Below are positions 14,351 to 24,878 of a stretch of DNA of 64,000 bases, piece after piece. The notes below the pieces were generated by a model that did no database searches, was not told the origin of the DNA, and saw nothing but the letters and a program-made list of their open reading frames with translations. Each line of letters opens with the position of its first letter. Position 1 is the first letter of the stretch. The position numbers and the translations under genes are program-made. Source of the stretch: Xestospongia bergquistia (lineage: Eukaryota; Porifera; Demospongiae; Haplosclerida; Petrosiidae); assembly GCA_963965975.1 (NCBI GenBank), contig OZ014423.1, positions 3,286,001 through 3,350,000 of the forward strand, given 5' to 3'.

Positions 14351-17300
14351 AACTAAGTAAACTGCTATTAACAGTTTAGTAAGTTAGTTTGCATTAACGC
14401 TCTAAAGTCTTTAAGTGAAAGACTTTAGAAGGTTTAGACAATTGAGTGAAGATTATAAAGTAAACTGCTCAGTCTAAAGGAATTTATGGCACTAACTAAA
14501 TAAGCTTCTATTAACAGTTTAGTAAGTTAGTTTGCATTAACGCTCTAAAGTCTTTAAGTTAAAGACTTTAAAAGGTTTAGACTATTGAGTGAAGTGTATA
14601 AAGTAAGGTGCTCAATTTAAAGGACTGAATAGGAGTAACTAAAGAAACTGCTACTAACAGTTTAGTAAGTTTTTTTGCATTAACACTCTAAAGTCTTTAA
14701 GTTGAAGTCTTTAGAAGTTTTACACTATTTATTGATGTTGATAGAGTAAACTGCACAGTCTAAGGGACTTTAGGGCACTAATTAAATAAACAGCTATTAA
14801 CAGTTTAGTAAGTTTTTTTGCATTAACGCTCTGAAGTTTTAAATTAAAGACTTTAGAAGGTTTAGACTATTGAGTGAATTTTATGAAGTTAACACTCAGT
14901 CTAAAGGATTTAATGGGATTAACTAAGCACACTGCTATTAACAGTTTAGAAAGTTTGTTTGCATTAACGCTGTAAAATCTTTAAGTTAAAGACTTTAGAA
15001 AGTTTAGACTATTGAGTGAATTTTATAAAGTAAACTGCTCAGTCTAAAGGACTTAATGGGACTAACTGAACAAACTGCTACTAACAGTTTAGTAAGTGTT
15101 TTTGCGTTAACACTCTAAAGTCTTTAAGTTAAACACTTCATAAGGTTTTGGCTATTGACTGAATTTTATAATGTAAAATGTTCACTATAAAGGTCTTTAT
15201 GGCACTAACTAAATAAACAGCTATTAACAGTTTAGTAAGTTGGTTTGCATTAACGCTCTAATGTTTTTAAGTTAAAGACTTTAGAATGTTTAGACTATTG
15301 AGTGAAGTTTATAAAGTAAACTGCTCGGTATAAAGGTCTTTATGGCACTAACTAAATAAACAGCTATTAAATGTTTAGCAAGTTTGTTTGCATTAACGGT
15401 CTAAAGTCTTTAAGTTAAAGACTTTAGAAGGTTTAGACTATTGAAAGAAGTTTATAAAGAAAACTGCTCAGTCTTAAGTACTTAATGGGACTAACTAAAT
15501 AAACTGCTACTAACATTTTAGTAAGTTGGTTTACATTAACTGTCGAAAGTCTTTAATTGAAAGACTTTAAAGGTTTAGACTATTGAGTGAATTATATAAA
15601 GTAATTTGCTAAGTCTAACGGACTTAGTGCAACTAACTAAATAACCTGCAATGAACAGTTTAGTAAGGTGGCTTGCATTAAGGGTCTAAAGTCTTTAATT
15701 TAAACACTTTAGAAGGTTTAGACTATTGAGTGATTTTTATGAAGTAAATTGCTCCGTCGAAAGGACTAATAGGACTAACTCATCAAGCTGCTAGTAACAG
15801 TTTAGTAAGTTTGTTAGCATTAACGCTCTAAAGTCTTTAAGTTAAAGACTTTAGAAGGTTTAGACTGTTGAGGGAATTTTATAAAGTAAACTGTTCAGTC
15901 TAAAGGACTTAATGGCACTAAATAAATAAACTGCAATGAACAGTTTAGTAAATTGGTTTGCATTAATGCTCTAAAGCCTTTAATTTAAAGACTTTAGAAG
16001 GTGTAGACTATTGAGTGAAGTTTATAAAGTAAACTGCTAGTTCTAAAGGTGTTAATGGACTAACTCAACAAGCTGCTACTAACAGTTCAGTAAGTTGGTT
16101 TGTATTAACGCTCTAAAGTCTTTAATTTAAAGACTTTAGAATGTTTACACTATTGAGTGAAGTTTATAAAGTAAACTGCTCAGTCCAAAGGACTTAATGG
16201 GACTAACTAAATAATCTGCAATTAACAGTTTAGTAAGTTTGTTTTCATTAACGCTCTAAAGTCTTTAATTTAAAACTTTATAAGGTTTAGACTATTGAGT
16301 GAAATTTATAAAGTAAACTGCTCAGTCTAAAGGACTTAGAGTCGAAAATCAATGGACGGAAAAAATCTATTTTCAGACACTTTTTCTTCTAAAAATTTGA
16401 AGATAGCTTATTGCTTCCGTACAATGTGGCTCTTGGTTATGCTCAATGAATACACTTCCCTTGCACAGTTTCCTAACTAAACTCTGTGTTGTGAAAGAGG
16501 TCCGTTTTTGGTGCTTTTACAGACTTGAATGTATTCGCGGGCACGTGGTATGATTTGGCGGAGAACACAACCTCAAGTCTAAACGTTAGCTAGGATTTTT
16601 CTGTCAGTTTCTGAGTCTTTCTCTTTCTATCAACTAAATCTACCTCAAGTTAAACCTTAGGCAGGACTCTCTTGTATTAACTATCGTGGAAAGAATCAAA
16701 CATGGTAATTTGTGATAATGTATAGATGTCAATGTGGAAGACTTGATGGCTTGAGCTATGTCTTTGTAATACCTTAGTCAACCCTGGCCATTTTAGTGAT
16801 TAGTAAATATGTCTGTAATAACAGAGTCAGTTCACATTTTAATAATAAGAGTGTTGTACTAAGGCTTAATAGCTGCTTGACTTTATGACTAACTTTACTG
16901 TAAGTAGGTAAACATGTGATAGATATTTGATTTATAATAATCTGAGTGAAATAAATTTTTAAATGATAATCAATTAACTATATGACAATATTATTGTTTT
17001 TAATACCTTTGAGAAAAAAAGATAAAGTCATCACATAAACTAAAATATGTCATAGACCATCTATTATACTATAGGTATGATGTCATAGTCACAAAAATAG
17101 GAGGAAGGGTAGGCAGATAACATGTTAAAGTCACTAGTCATTATTTTGATAGAGAAATGAGTTCTAATGAGTTGCTTATTCAAAATTCATGATATGATCA
17201 AAGGCTCTAAATAATTGCAGTATATAGTTATATCACATGTAGTCATTGGTGCAATGTATAGTCTTTGTTATGAAGTAGAGAAGAGATGCATACCTTCAAG

Positions 17301-19524
17301 CATACTAGTAGACATATCTGCCTTACTTATTTGTTTTCATCTGGTCTTATTGAATCTTCAGAATGCAATAGTCCACTACAATGAGCTAGAGTCTTTCTAT
17401 GTTTTATACATAACTAGGAGTCTCTCTACAAAGCTATGACAATTAGTATAAGATTGTGAAAAACCTTTGTACAAATGACTTATTGCAAACCATAAAGTTT
17501 ATGTGCTTAATTGGGTGCTGAGACAATTAATTGTTTGAAAACATGCAAGTCCTTTTTTAAGTGCCCTGACATGAGTCTATTTTTCTTTGTTTATATATGA
17601 TTTATTATGTTATAGTTACATCTTCTTTAATAGCCTAGGTTATCCTCTGGAGGAAAAAAGCCAAGGAATAGGCACTACAAGCGGTGGAGTGAGACCCAGT
17701 TACGTATAGCAGCAAAGGACGTGGCTAAAGGACGATTTACTCTTAGAAAAGCTGCTGAAATGTATAATGTGCCAAAGTCAAGATTATGGGACCGAGTGTC
17801 TGGTAATGTCTCTTTTGGTGCTCACAGTGGACCCCCTCGATACTTAAATGACATTGAAGAAGAAGAACTAGTAACATTTTTGGTAGGTTCAGCTAAAATT
17901 GGCTTCGCTCGGACAAAGGAACAAGTTCTTTGTATTGTTAGAGCAGCACTAGCAAAGAAACGTCAATGTGAAGTTGAAGATGTCAATGTCATTACTGGTT
18001 GGTGGGGCTCATTTGTGAAGCGGCATCCAAAACTACGATTAAGATATGGATCCAAATTAACATATCGTAGAGCTATTGCAGCTAACCCAGATGTCATAAA
18101 TCGATATTTTGACTTGCTTGAAGAAACATTGAAGTCTAATAATTTGCTTGAATGACCAATGCTGATTTTTAACTGTGATGAGAGCGGGTTCCCATTGGAA
18201 CATAAACCTGGCAAAATAATTGGAGTACAAGGTCAGAGAGATATTTCCTGTATTACTAGTGCTGATAAAGCCCAAATTACTGTTTTGTCAGCATGCAGTG
18301 CTTCTGGTTACCTTTTGCCTCCGATGATAATTTTTGATCGGAAAAAACTCAAGCCCAATTTCACAAAAGGAGAAATCTCAGGTACTGCATAAGGGGTGTC
18401 TAAAAATGGATGGATAGATTCCGAATTGTTTCAGGAATGGTTTACTAATCACTTCTTACTTCACATCCCTCCACAGCGACCCATCTTGTTACTCCTGGAT
18501 GGACATTCTTCACATTACCAACCTCAATTGATCAGGACAGCTGCAGCAAATCAGATCATCTTATTTTGCTTGCCACCTCATACAACTCATTTGTGTCAAC
18601 CATTGGACAGGTCATGTTTTAGCCCCTTAAAAAAGGCATACAATAATGAGTGTCATCTCTACATGTCCTGTAATCCTGGGAAAGCTGTTAATAGATTTAA
18701 TTTCACCGAAACGTTTAGTCGAGCCTGGACAAAGGCGATGACACCAGCTAATATTGTTGCTGGGTTTAGATCCACTGGTATATACACCCTCAACAGGTAT
18801 GAAGTATTACGTTACTTGCAACTTGAGGAGGATGGGAAATAGACATGATAACCTCCAAGATGAGACTGTTTCTTCCTCTGTATAGCCCAGCTAAATCTCA
18901 TCCTCATACCTGTATTACTTCCGATAGTGAAAGCATTGATTATTATGAGAAAGACACTTGTAGTGAAGACAGTACCTGCGGTTACTATGGTAACTTTTCT
19001 GAAGACGAAGATTACATTACAAAAGTTCAGCTATCTACTCTTCATGATTTTCTTACTTTACCTCAGCTACCAAGTAATGAGAAAAAGACAAACCACAGTG
19101 CTCGTGTTTTAACAAGTTCTGAAAATCTTCAGTTGATAAGAGAAAAAGAAATGAAGAAAGCAGATGAATTAAAAGCTAAAGATCTTAGAAAGCAACAGCG
19201 AGAAAAGAAGGCAATGGAACGAGAACAGAAAAAGAAAAGGTAGAGGAGAGAAAGCTTAAAAGAGCAGTTGAAAAAGCCGAGAAAGAGAGACAAAAGAAAG
19301 AAAAAAAACAAAGTGAACAGAGTACATCAAAATTTGATTTTACAGAAGAAAGCACAGTCGGTTTTCTAGGAAGTATGAGAATGGTTATGATCTACCTGAC
19401 ATCAGATATGAAAAATGGAAAAAAAAATTCCATCCTGAAGAATTATCTTTAGATGCTACAGCATGTAAATCCAGTGATGGAGACATCAGTCTCAGTGAAG
19501 TAGATGAGAATAGTAAGTGATACA

Positions 19525-20330
19525 GCCTGAGGTTAATTATACTTTGAATTTATGGCTTGCTATTTTAGAAAGTGCACTAGAACAGTCACCAAAAGTTCTC
19601 AAATTTCCAGTATGTGTAATGTATATATATATTTTAGTATTTTTGAGTTAATTATCCTTGTTACAGGGAGGAAGAGATGTACCAGAAGTACTAGCAAGAG
19701 AAGTGAAGAAGAGATAGGACTCTCTGAATATGACAAGAATGGACTCAGTCATAATGGTATGTGACATTATATTATAATTAACCCTTTAATAGTGGCTTGC
19801 CATTTTAGAAACTACACTAGAGCAGTCAAAGACATTACCTAAAAATTCTCAAATTTCCAGTATGTGTAATGTATATATATTGAAGTATTTTAAAGTTAAT
19901 TATCCTTGTTACAGGGAGGAAGAGATGTACCAGAAATACTAGCAAGAGAAGTGAAGAAGAGATAGGACTCTACGACTATGACAAGAATGGACTCAGTGAT
20001 AATGGTATGTGACATTATGTTATAATTAACCCTTTAATAATGGCTTGCCATGTTAGAAACTACACTAGAGCAGTCAAAGACATTACCTAAAAATTCTCAA
20101 ATTTCCAGTATGTGTAATGTATATATATTGAAGTATTTTAAAGTTAATTATCCTTGTTACAGGGAGGAAGAGATGTACCAAAAGTACTAGCAAGAGAACT
20201 TAAAAAAAGATAGGACTCAGTGAATATGACAAGAATGGACTCAGTGATAATGGTATGTGACATTATACTATAATTAACCCTTTAATAGTGGCTTGCCATT
20301 TTAGAAACTACACTAGAGCAGTCAAAGAAT
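19525..20330 (+). repeat. Three tandem 248-bp copies, each containing one 90-nt exon
   Basis: Exons at 19,667-19,756, 19,915-20,004 and 20,163-20,252 are each exactly 90 nt. Each is preceded by 'ccttgttacag' and followed by 'gtatgtgac'. Starts are 248 bp apart, and the flanking introns are repeated as well. All are phase 1 on both sides, so any number of copies keeps the frame. Each encodes a basic-then-acidic 30-residue unit (RKRCTRSTSKRSEEEIGL, then DKNGLS). The third copy has an in-frame TAA (KRT then stop). Confidence 0.85.
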
Positions 20331-20393
20331 AACCTGACAACCAGTATGAAAATATTCACAATATAATAATACAATTCATGTATTTCATTACAG

Positions 20394-20548
20394 AAAAACT
20401 ATCAGCATGTTCTAATAATTTATGTTTTCACACTAAAGCGACTAATTGGGTGGAATGTGAAAAATGTTTCCAGTGGTACCACATGGTATGTGTTGGGATC
20501 AAGAAAGAAAAATCACTAAATTTTGTTTGTTTTATGTGTGACATATAA
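20394..20548 (+). pseudogene. Terminal PHD-finger exon of the pogo-like transposase
   Basis: The acceptor 'tttcattacag' joins in phase 1 to the 90-nt exons. The exon is open to TAA at 20,546-20,548. Spacing is C-x4-C, then C-x2-C, x4-H-x2-C, and C-x2-C at the end, matching a C4HC3 PHD layout apart from the wider first pair. PHD fingers usually read histone tails. Here the finger could guide target choice, but that is inference. This exon itself has no disruption, in contrast to the catalytic part. Confidence 0.7.
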
Positions 20549-20983
20549 TAATTAACTACTAGACTTTTTGTAGTAAAATTATTTTTTCATGCACAGTGAA
20601 TTTGAATAATTAATAAACAGTATTTGTGATTGTCAAATTTGAGTTAATAAATATCAAGAACTTATCACCTACTTTAGAAAAGAACTTCTCTTAAATGTCC
20701 GTTTATTCGTCCATGAGTTCATGTTTTCAAAGAGATGTATATTCAGAACTGTACGTAGAAATTTCTCCAAATTTTGACAGTTAACCCTTTACATATTATA
20801 TACTGTTCAAAAGCAGAGATAACGTTCAAGCTACAATTGTTATCAAGATATGGTCATCGTTCAAATCTACATAAGAATGTCCGTTTTATCATGATCTCAA
20901 GTGTACAGGATATATGCTTGTAAATTGTGCAAAAAGATTTCTTTTTCAGTATATTCTTTGCAATAACTATATGATGGATTGGG

Positions 20984-21020
20984 GCATTCGAAGCTGGTGT
21001 CGAAAGTCAGCTTCGAATGC
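20984..21020. repeat. 13-bp perfect inverted repeat (hairpin) near the right end of the pogo element
   Basis: Arms GCATTCGAAGCTG (20,984-20,996) and CAGCTTCGAATGC (21,008-21,020) pair perfectly around an 11-nt loop. It lies 57 bp inside the right end, so it may be a subterminal site of the transposon or a transcription-end hairpin. No matching hairpin was seen at the left end. Confidence 0.75.
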
Positions 21021-21077
21021 TCTGTTTATTTAAAAACAATAAAAACACCAGAGTGTCCGATCATTGAGCCACGCCTC

Positions 21078-21378
21078 TAATGGGACTAACTAAATAAACT
21101 GCAATTAACAGTTCAGTAAGTTGGTTTGCATTAATGCTCTAAAGTCTTTAAGTTGAAGACTTTAGAAGGTTTAGACTATTGAGTGAAGTTTATAAAGTAA
21201 ACTGCACAGTCTAAAGGACTTAATGGGACTAACTAAATAAAGTGCAATTTACAGTTTAGTAAGTTGGTTTGCTTTAACGCTTTAAAGTCTTTACTTTTAA
21301 GACTTTAGAAGGTTTAGACTATTGCGTGAAGATTATAAAGTAAATTGTTCAGTCTAAAGGACTTAATGGTACTAACTA
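21078..21378 (+). repeat. Diverged 143-bp satellite, plus orientation
   Basis: About two monomers of the 'ggacttaatgggactaac' subtype continue directly from the array left of the pogo element. They end at TA 21,377-21,378, the target site of the next insertion. Confidence 0.9.
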
Positions 21379-22172
21379 TACTCTGTCTGAGTTGAGAAAA
21401 GCCCTTTATTAAAAAACAGGTGTTTTATGCATGGAATGTAACGTGAGGTATTTCCTCGCCTGTTAGCGCTGAAGTACGTGTTAAGTGTTTTCATTATTTG
21501 TTCACGTGGATGTCATGCGAACACACCACGTTTTTTCTCGTGCTTGTAAGTGGAAAAAGATTGCGATCACAAGCAAAGGAGGTTGCTGTGAATGTCTATG
21601 AATATTTCGAGGAACTTGGCAGGTGCAAACGGACTGAAGGATCTCTGAAACAAACCTGTGATGCCCCAGGACTTTCACGTTCCAGTATCAATCTGACAGT
21701 TCTGATGACGAATGATTTTAGACATTTTCAGTTTTCCTTATTTGTCAAAAGGTTTTTTTCAAAACAATGTTGGCTTTATAGCTGCCCAAAATTGCAAAAG
21801 ACGATACCTGGTTATCATTTTAATAGTATAATTGATACAAAGGCATTTATTTTTATAATTAGAATTGTAATTTTGACTTGCCACGTGATAGTCGGCTGGC
21901 TTCTCGGTGATAGTTGGCTGACTTTTCGAGGTGAAAATCAATTTTTGTTATCTGCTCGAAGGTGTGCAATTTAAAGTATGCAAAAGGGATGCCATTCAAA
22001 ATGTATGGAGTTTTATAGTTTGATACTTTATCGTAGCGCTAGAGAGCCAAATTTTATATATAAAATGCGCGTTTGCAAGCTGAATCGATTGGTGCAAGTC
22101 CCATGTGGATAGCACATAAAATGGCAAAGTTATTCACACGTCTGGGTGGCTTTTCTCAACTCGGACAGAGTA
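21379..22172. mobile_element. 794-bp TIR element with TA target duplication, mariner-like
   Basis: The ends are 25-bp inverted repeats, 'tactctgtctgagttgag' at the left and 'ctcaactcggacagagta' at the right, with one mismatch. TA flanks both sides (21,377-21,378 and 22,173-22,174). Removing the element plus one TA restores the satellite phrase 'actaactaaataaac'. The size and a short remnant reading frame suggest a non-autonomous derivative of a Tc1/mariner/IS630-like element. A second, damaged copy in reverse orientation starts at 41,346. Confidence 0.88.
21498..21974 (+). pseudogene. Possible N-terminal remnant of a transposase in the 794-bp element
   Basis: An open frame of 158 codons. Only residues about 18-52 look protein-like: GKRLRSQAKEVAVNVYEYFE, then a short stretch ending GLSRSSI, which reads as a helix-turn-helix start such as those in IS630/Tc1-type transposases. 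The rest is low-complexity translation with no DDE motif. It is probably what remains after internal deletion of an autonomous parent. The family assignment is inference. Confidence 0.35.
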
Positions 22173-22330
22173 TAAATAAACTGCTATTAACAGTTTAGTA
22201 AGTTTGTTTGTGTTAACGCTCTGAAGTCTTTAATTTAAAGACTTTAGAAGGTTTAGACTGTTGATTGAAGTTTATAAAGTAAATTGCTCAGTCTAAAAGA
22301 CTTAAAGGGACTAAATATATAAAGGGACTA
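22173..22330 (+). repeat. Diverged satellite monomer, plus orientation
   Basis: The satellite resumes after the 794-bp element ('aataaactgctattaac') and runs for about one monomer to 'gggactaaatatataaaggg'. Confidence 0.85.
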
Positions 22331-22334
22331 TTTG

Positions 22335-24090
22335 GTGTACTTTTTAAAGTAGTCTAAACCTTCTAAAGTCTTTAAATTAAAGACTTTAGAGCGTTATTGG
22401 AAAGAAACTTAATAAACTGTTAATGGCAGTTTATTTACTTAGTCCCTTTCAGTCCTTTAGTCTGAGCAGTTTACTTTATAAAGTTAACTCTACAGTCTCA
22501 ACCTTCTAAAGTCATTGAATTAAAAACTTTAGAACGCTAATGAAACAAAGTTAATAAGCTTTTAATGGCAGTTTATTTACTTAGTCCCTTTAAGTCCCTT
22601 AGTCTATGCAGTTTATTTTATAAACTAAACTCAATAGTCGAAACCTTATAAAGTCTTTAAATTAAAGACTTTAGAGCGTTAATGCAAACAAACTTAATAA
22701 ACTGTTACACACCAACTTAGTAAACTGTTAAATGCAGCTTATTTAGTTGGTCCCTTTAAGTCCTTTAGTCTGAACAGATTACTTTAGAAAGTTCACTCAA
22801 TAGTCTAAACCTTCTAAAGTTTTTAAATTAAAGACTTTAGTGCTTTAATACAAACCAACTTAATAAACCGTTAATTGATGTTTATTTAGTTAGTCCATTT
22901 AAGTCCTTTAGTCTGAGCAGTTTCCTTTTTAAAGTACACCCAATAGTCTAAACCTTCTAAAGTCCTTAAATTAAAGACTTTAAAGCGTTAATGCAAACAA
23001 ACTTAATAAACTGTTAATGGTAGTTTATTTAGTTAGTCGTTTTAAGGCCTTTAGTCTCAGCAGTTTATTTTATAACCTTAAGTCAATAGTCTAAACTTCT
23101 AAAGTCTTTAAATTAAAGACATTAGAGCATTATTGGAAACAAACTTGATAAAATGTTAATTCCAGTTTATTTAGTTAGTCCCTTTAAGTCTTTTATTTTG
23201 AGCAGTTTACTTTATAAAATTCACTCAATAATCTAAACCTTCTAAAGTCTTTAAATTAAAGACTTTAGAGCATTAATGCAAACAAACTTAATAAACTGTT
23301 AATGGCAGTTTATTTAGTTAGTCGGTTTAAGTCCTTTAGTCTTTGCAGTTTACTTAATAAACTGAAATCAATAGCCTAACCCTCTTAAAGTCTTTAAATT
23401 AAAGACTTGAATGTTTTAATACACACCAACTTAGGAAACAATTAATTGCAGCTTATTTGGTTGGTCCCTTTAACTCCTTTAGCCTGAACAGATTACTTTA
23501 GAAAGTTCACTCGATAGTCTAAACCTTCTAAAGTCTTTAAATTAAAGACCTTAGAGCATTAATGCAAACAAACTCGACAAACTGTTAATGGCAGTTTACT
23601 TAGTTAGTCCCTTTAAGTCCTTCAGTCTGAGCAGTTTACTTTTTAAAATTTACTCAACAGTCTAAACCTTCTAAAGTCTTTAATTTAAAGATTTAAAATT
23701 GTTATTGCAAACAAACTTAATAAACTGTTAATGGCAGTTTACTTAGTTAGTCCCTTTAAGTCCTTTAGTCTGAGCAGTTTACTATTTGAAATTTATCAAC
23801 AGTCTAAACCTTCTGAAGTCTTTAAATTAAAGACTTAGACTGTTAATCCAAACAAAGTTAATAAGCTGTTAATGGCAGTTTATTTACTTAGTCCCTTTAA
23901 GTCCCTTAGTCTCAGCAGTTTATTTTATAAACTAAACTCAATAGTCTAAACCTTCTAAAGTCTTTAAATTAAAGACTTTAGAGCATTAATGCGAAGAAAC
24001 TAAATATATTGTTAATGGCAGTTTATTTATTTAGTCCCTTTAAGTCCTTTAGTCCTAGCAATTTACTTTATAAAGTTAACTCAATAAAAT
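22335..24090 (-). repeat. Inverted block of the 143-bp satellite, about 12 monomers
   Basis: From about 22,335 the sequence is the reverse complement of the satellite: 'tctaaaccttctaaagtc' precedes the palindrome, which has central A instead of G, and then 'gttagtccctttaagtcc' and 'ctgagcagtttac'. The run continues to about 24,090, where plus-orientation satellite ('tagactaaaggacttaaag') takes over. Divergence between monomers is high. Confidence 0.9.
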
Positions 24091-24094
24091 GCAA

Positions 24095-24280
24095 AGTGCT
24101 TAGACTAAAGGACTTAAAGAAACTAACTAAATGAACAGCAGTGAACATTTTTTAATTAAACTGCCTAGGTTAAAGGACTCAGAGAGTATAACTCAATAAA
24201 CTGCAATTGACAGTTTATTAAGTTCATTTCCATTAAATCTTGAAACTCTTTAATTTAAAGGATTGTTAGGGTTTACAGTA
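24095..24280 (+). repeat. Degenerate end of the satellite, plus orientation
   Basis: Recognisable pieces ('gactaaaggacttaaag', 'aataaactgcaattgac') are strongly decayed and fade out into unrelated sequence by about 24,280. This is the right edge of the satellite domain in the window. Confidence 0.7.
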
Positions 24281-24878
24281 TTTTGGTAAACTTAACAATG
24301 CGAACTACTTACAATAATGGGTTTATACTTACCACTGCAAACTATTTGCAATAAAGGCTTAAAGACATTTAGTCTATTAACTGGAACAGAGTCTTCTATT
24401 GCTAAAATGTATATTTTAATGTGTATATTTTTTGTGGAAATTGCAGTTTTTAAAAAACTTTTTTCTATGTTTTTGGTGCCAAAATATACAAGTCCTAATT
24501 TTTTTGTGCCAAAAATATGTGATTTAACCCTTGTTTAAAACTTTTTTGGCAGCAAAATGTGTCAGTTGTCACAGCCTCTTTAAAAAGCATTTTAGTGTGG
24601 AAATTGCACATGTTTTAAATCCTTTTGCTAATTTTTTTAGGTGCCCAAAATGCCGATATTTGAAAACCCATTTTGCTAAAAAAAGGAACAGGTATTTATG
24701 TGAACCCTTTAACGGGTGGTTGCGTAATTATGAGCAGGTGGATGCAATTATTGAGTGGGTGGAATCGCAATTTTGCACAGTAACTATTACCGAGGCACCT
24801 GGACTGTTTTTCGAAAGCAAGAACGTGAATATGATTGCAATCTCTGGTTTGTAAAGCTATCAACATGGCTAGAGCGTC
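24281..24878. other. AT-rich unassigned stretch
   Basis: The stretch contains 'ttttggtgcc' and 'tttttgtgcc' phrases like those near 30.2 kb. A 107-codon open frame at 24,531-24,854 on the plus strand holds RCPKCRY and KRNRYLCEPFNGWL but matches no family I know. It may be part of the piggyBac relic that follows, or chance. Confidence 0.4.

Larger units (their letters stand above)
1..16336 (+). repeat. 143-bp satellite array, about 114 copies
   Basis: Head-to-tail monomers start at 1, 144, 287 and 430, a period of exactly 143 bp, and continue with small indels to 16,336. The monomer is about 70% A+T. Each carries a 29-bp near-perfect palindrome: two 14-nt arms around one central G, reading TCTAAAGTCTTTAA, G, TTAAAGACTTTAGA. 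Copies between about 1 and 14.3 kb share the 'ggactttatggcactaac' version. From about 14.6 kb the 'ggacttaatgggactaac' version dominates and divergence rises. No reading frame stays open across the array, so I call no genes in it. The position in the chromosome (centromeric, pericentromeric or other) cannot be told from sequence alone. Confidence 0.97.
17640..20548 (+). pseudogene. pogo-like DDE transposase with C-terminal PHD finger, disrupted
   Basis: The reading frame enters upstream of 17,721 with a psq-type helix-turn-helix (KRWSETQLRIAAKD, then LRKAAEMYNVPKSRLWDRV). A DDE domain follows: NCDESGF near 18,170 gives the first Asp, LLLDGHSSH near 18,505 the second, and the CQPLDRSCFSPLK region near 18,600 the third. 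A lysine/glutamate-rich tail comes next, then three 90-nt exons, and a last exon at 20,394-20,548 encoding a PHD-like zinc finger (CSNNLC, VECEKC, WYHMVC, FVCFMC) that ends in TAA. The gene is broken by an in-frame TGA at 18,153 (probably a CGA-to-TGA change), TAA at 18,390, TAG at 18,840 and at least two frameshifts in the tail (18.85-19.40 kb). The true start was not identified; a first exon may lie upstream of a splice acceptor near 17,635. In its family this protein would bind the terminal repeats and catalyse excision and integration. It cannot do so as it stands. Confidence 0.85.
16339..21077 (+). mobile_element. pogo/Tigger-type DNA transposon inserted in the satellite (4,739 bp)
   Basis: The satellite monomer stops at 'aaggact' plus TA (16,337-16,338) and resumes after TA (21,078-21,079) with 'atgggactaactaa', exactly the next bases of the monomer. 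The element therefore sits on a TA target duplication. Its ends are imperfect inverted repeats: the left end 'gagtcgaaaatcaatggacgg' region and the reverse complement of the right end 'gagccacgcctc' region agree at 16 of 24 positions. TA target sites and an encoded DDE transposase with a psq-type helix-turn-helix fit the pogo branch of Tc1/mariner. The 1.3 kb upstream of the gene and the 0.5 kb downstream hold no coding sequence that I recognise. Confidence 0.85.

Noticed and set aside
1-16336. Regular repeats that could suggest a CRISPR array
   Set aside because: The whole 143-bp unit is repeated without unique spacers, and the rest of the window is eukaryotic.
17215-17439. 74-codon frame upstream of the pogo-like gene
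   Set aside because: No recognisable domain; it lies in the 5' part of the element and is probably chance.
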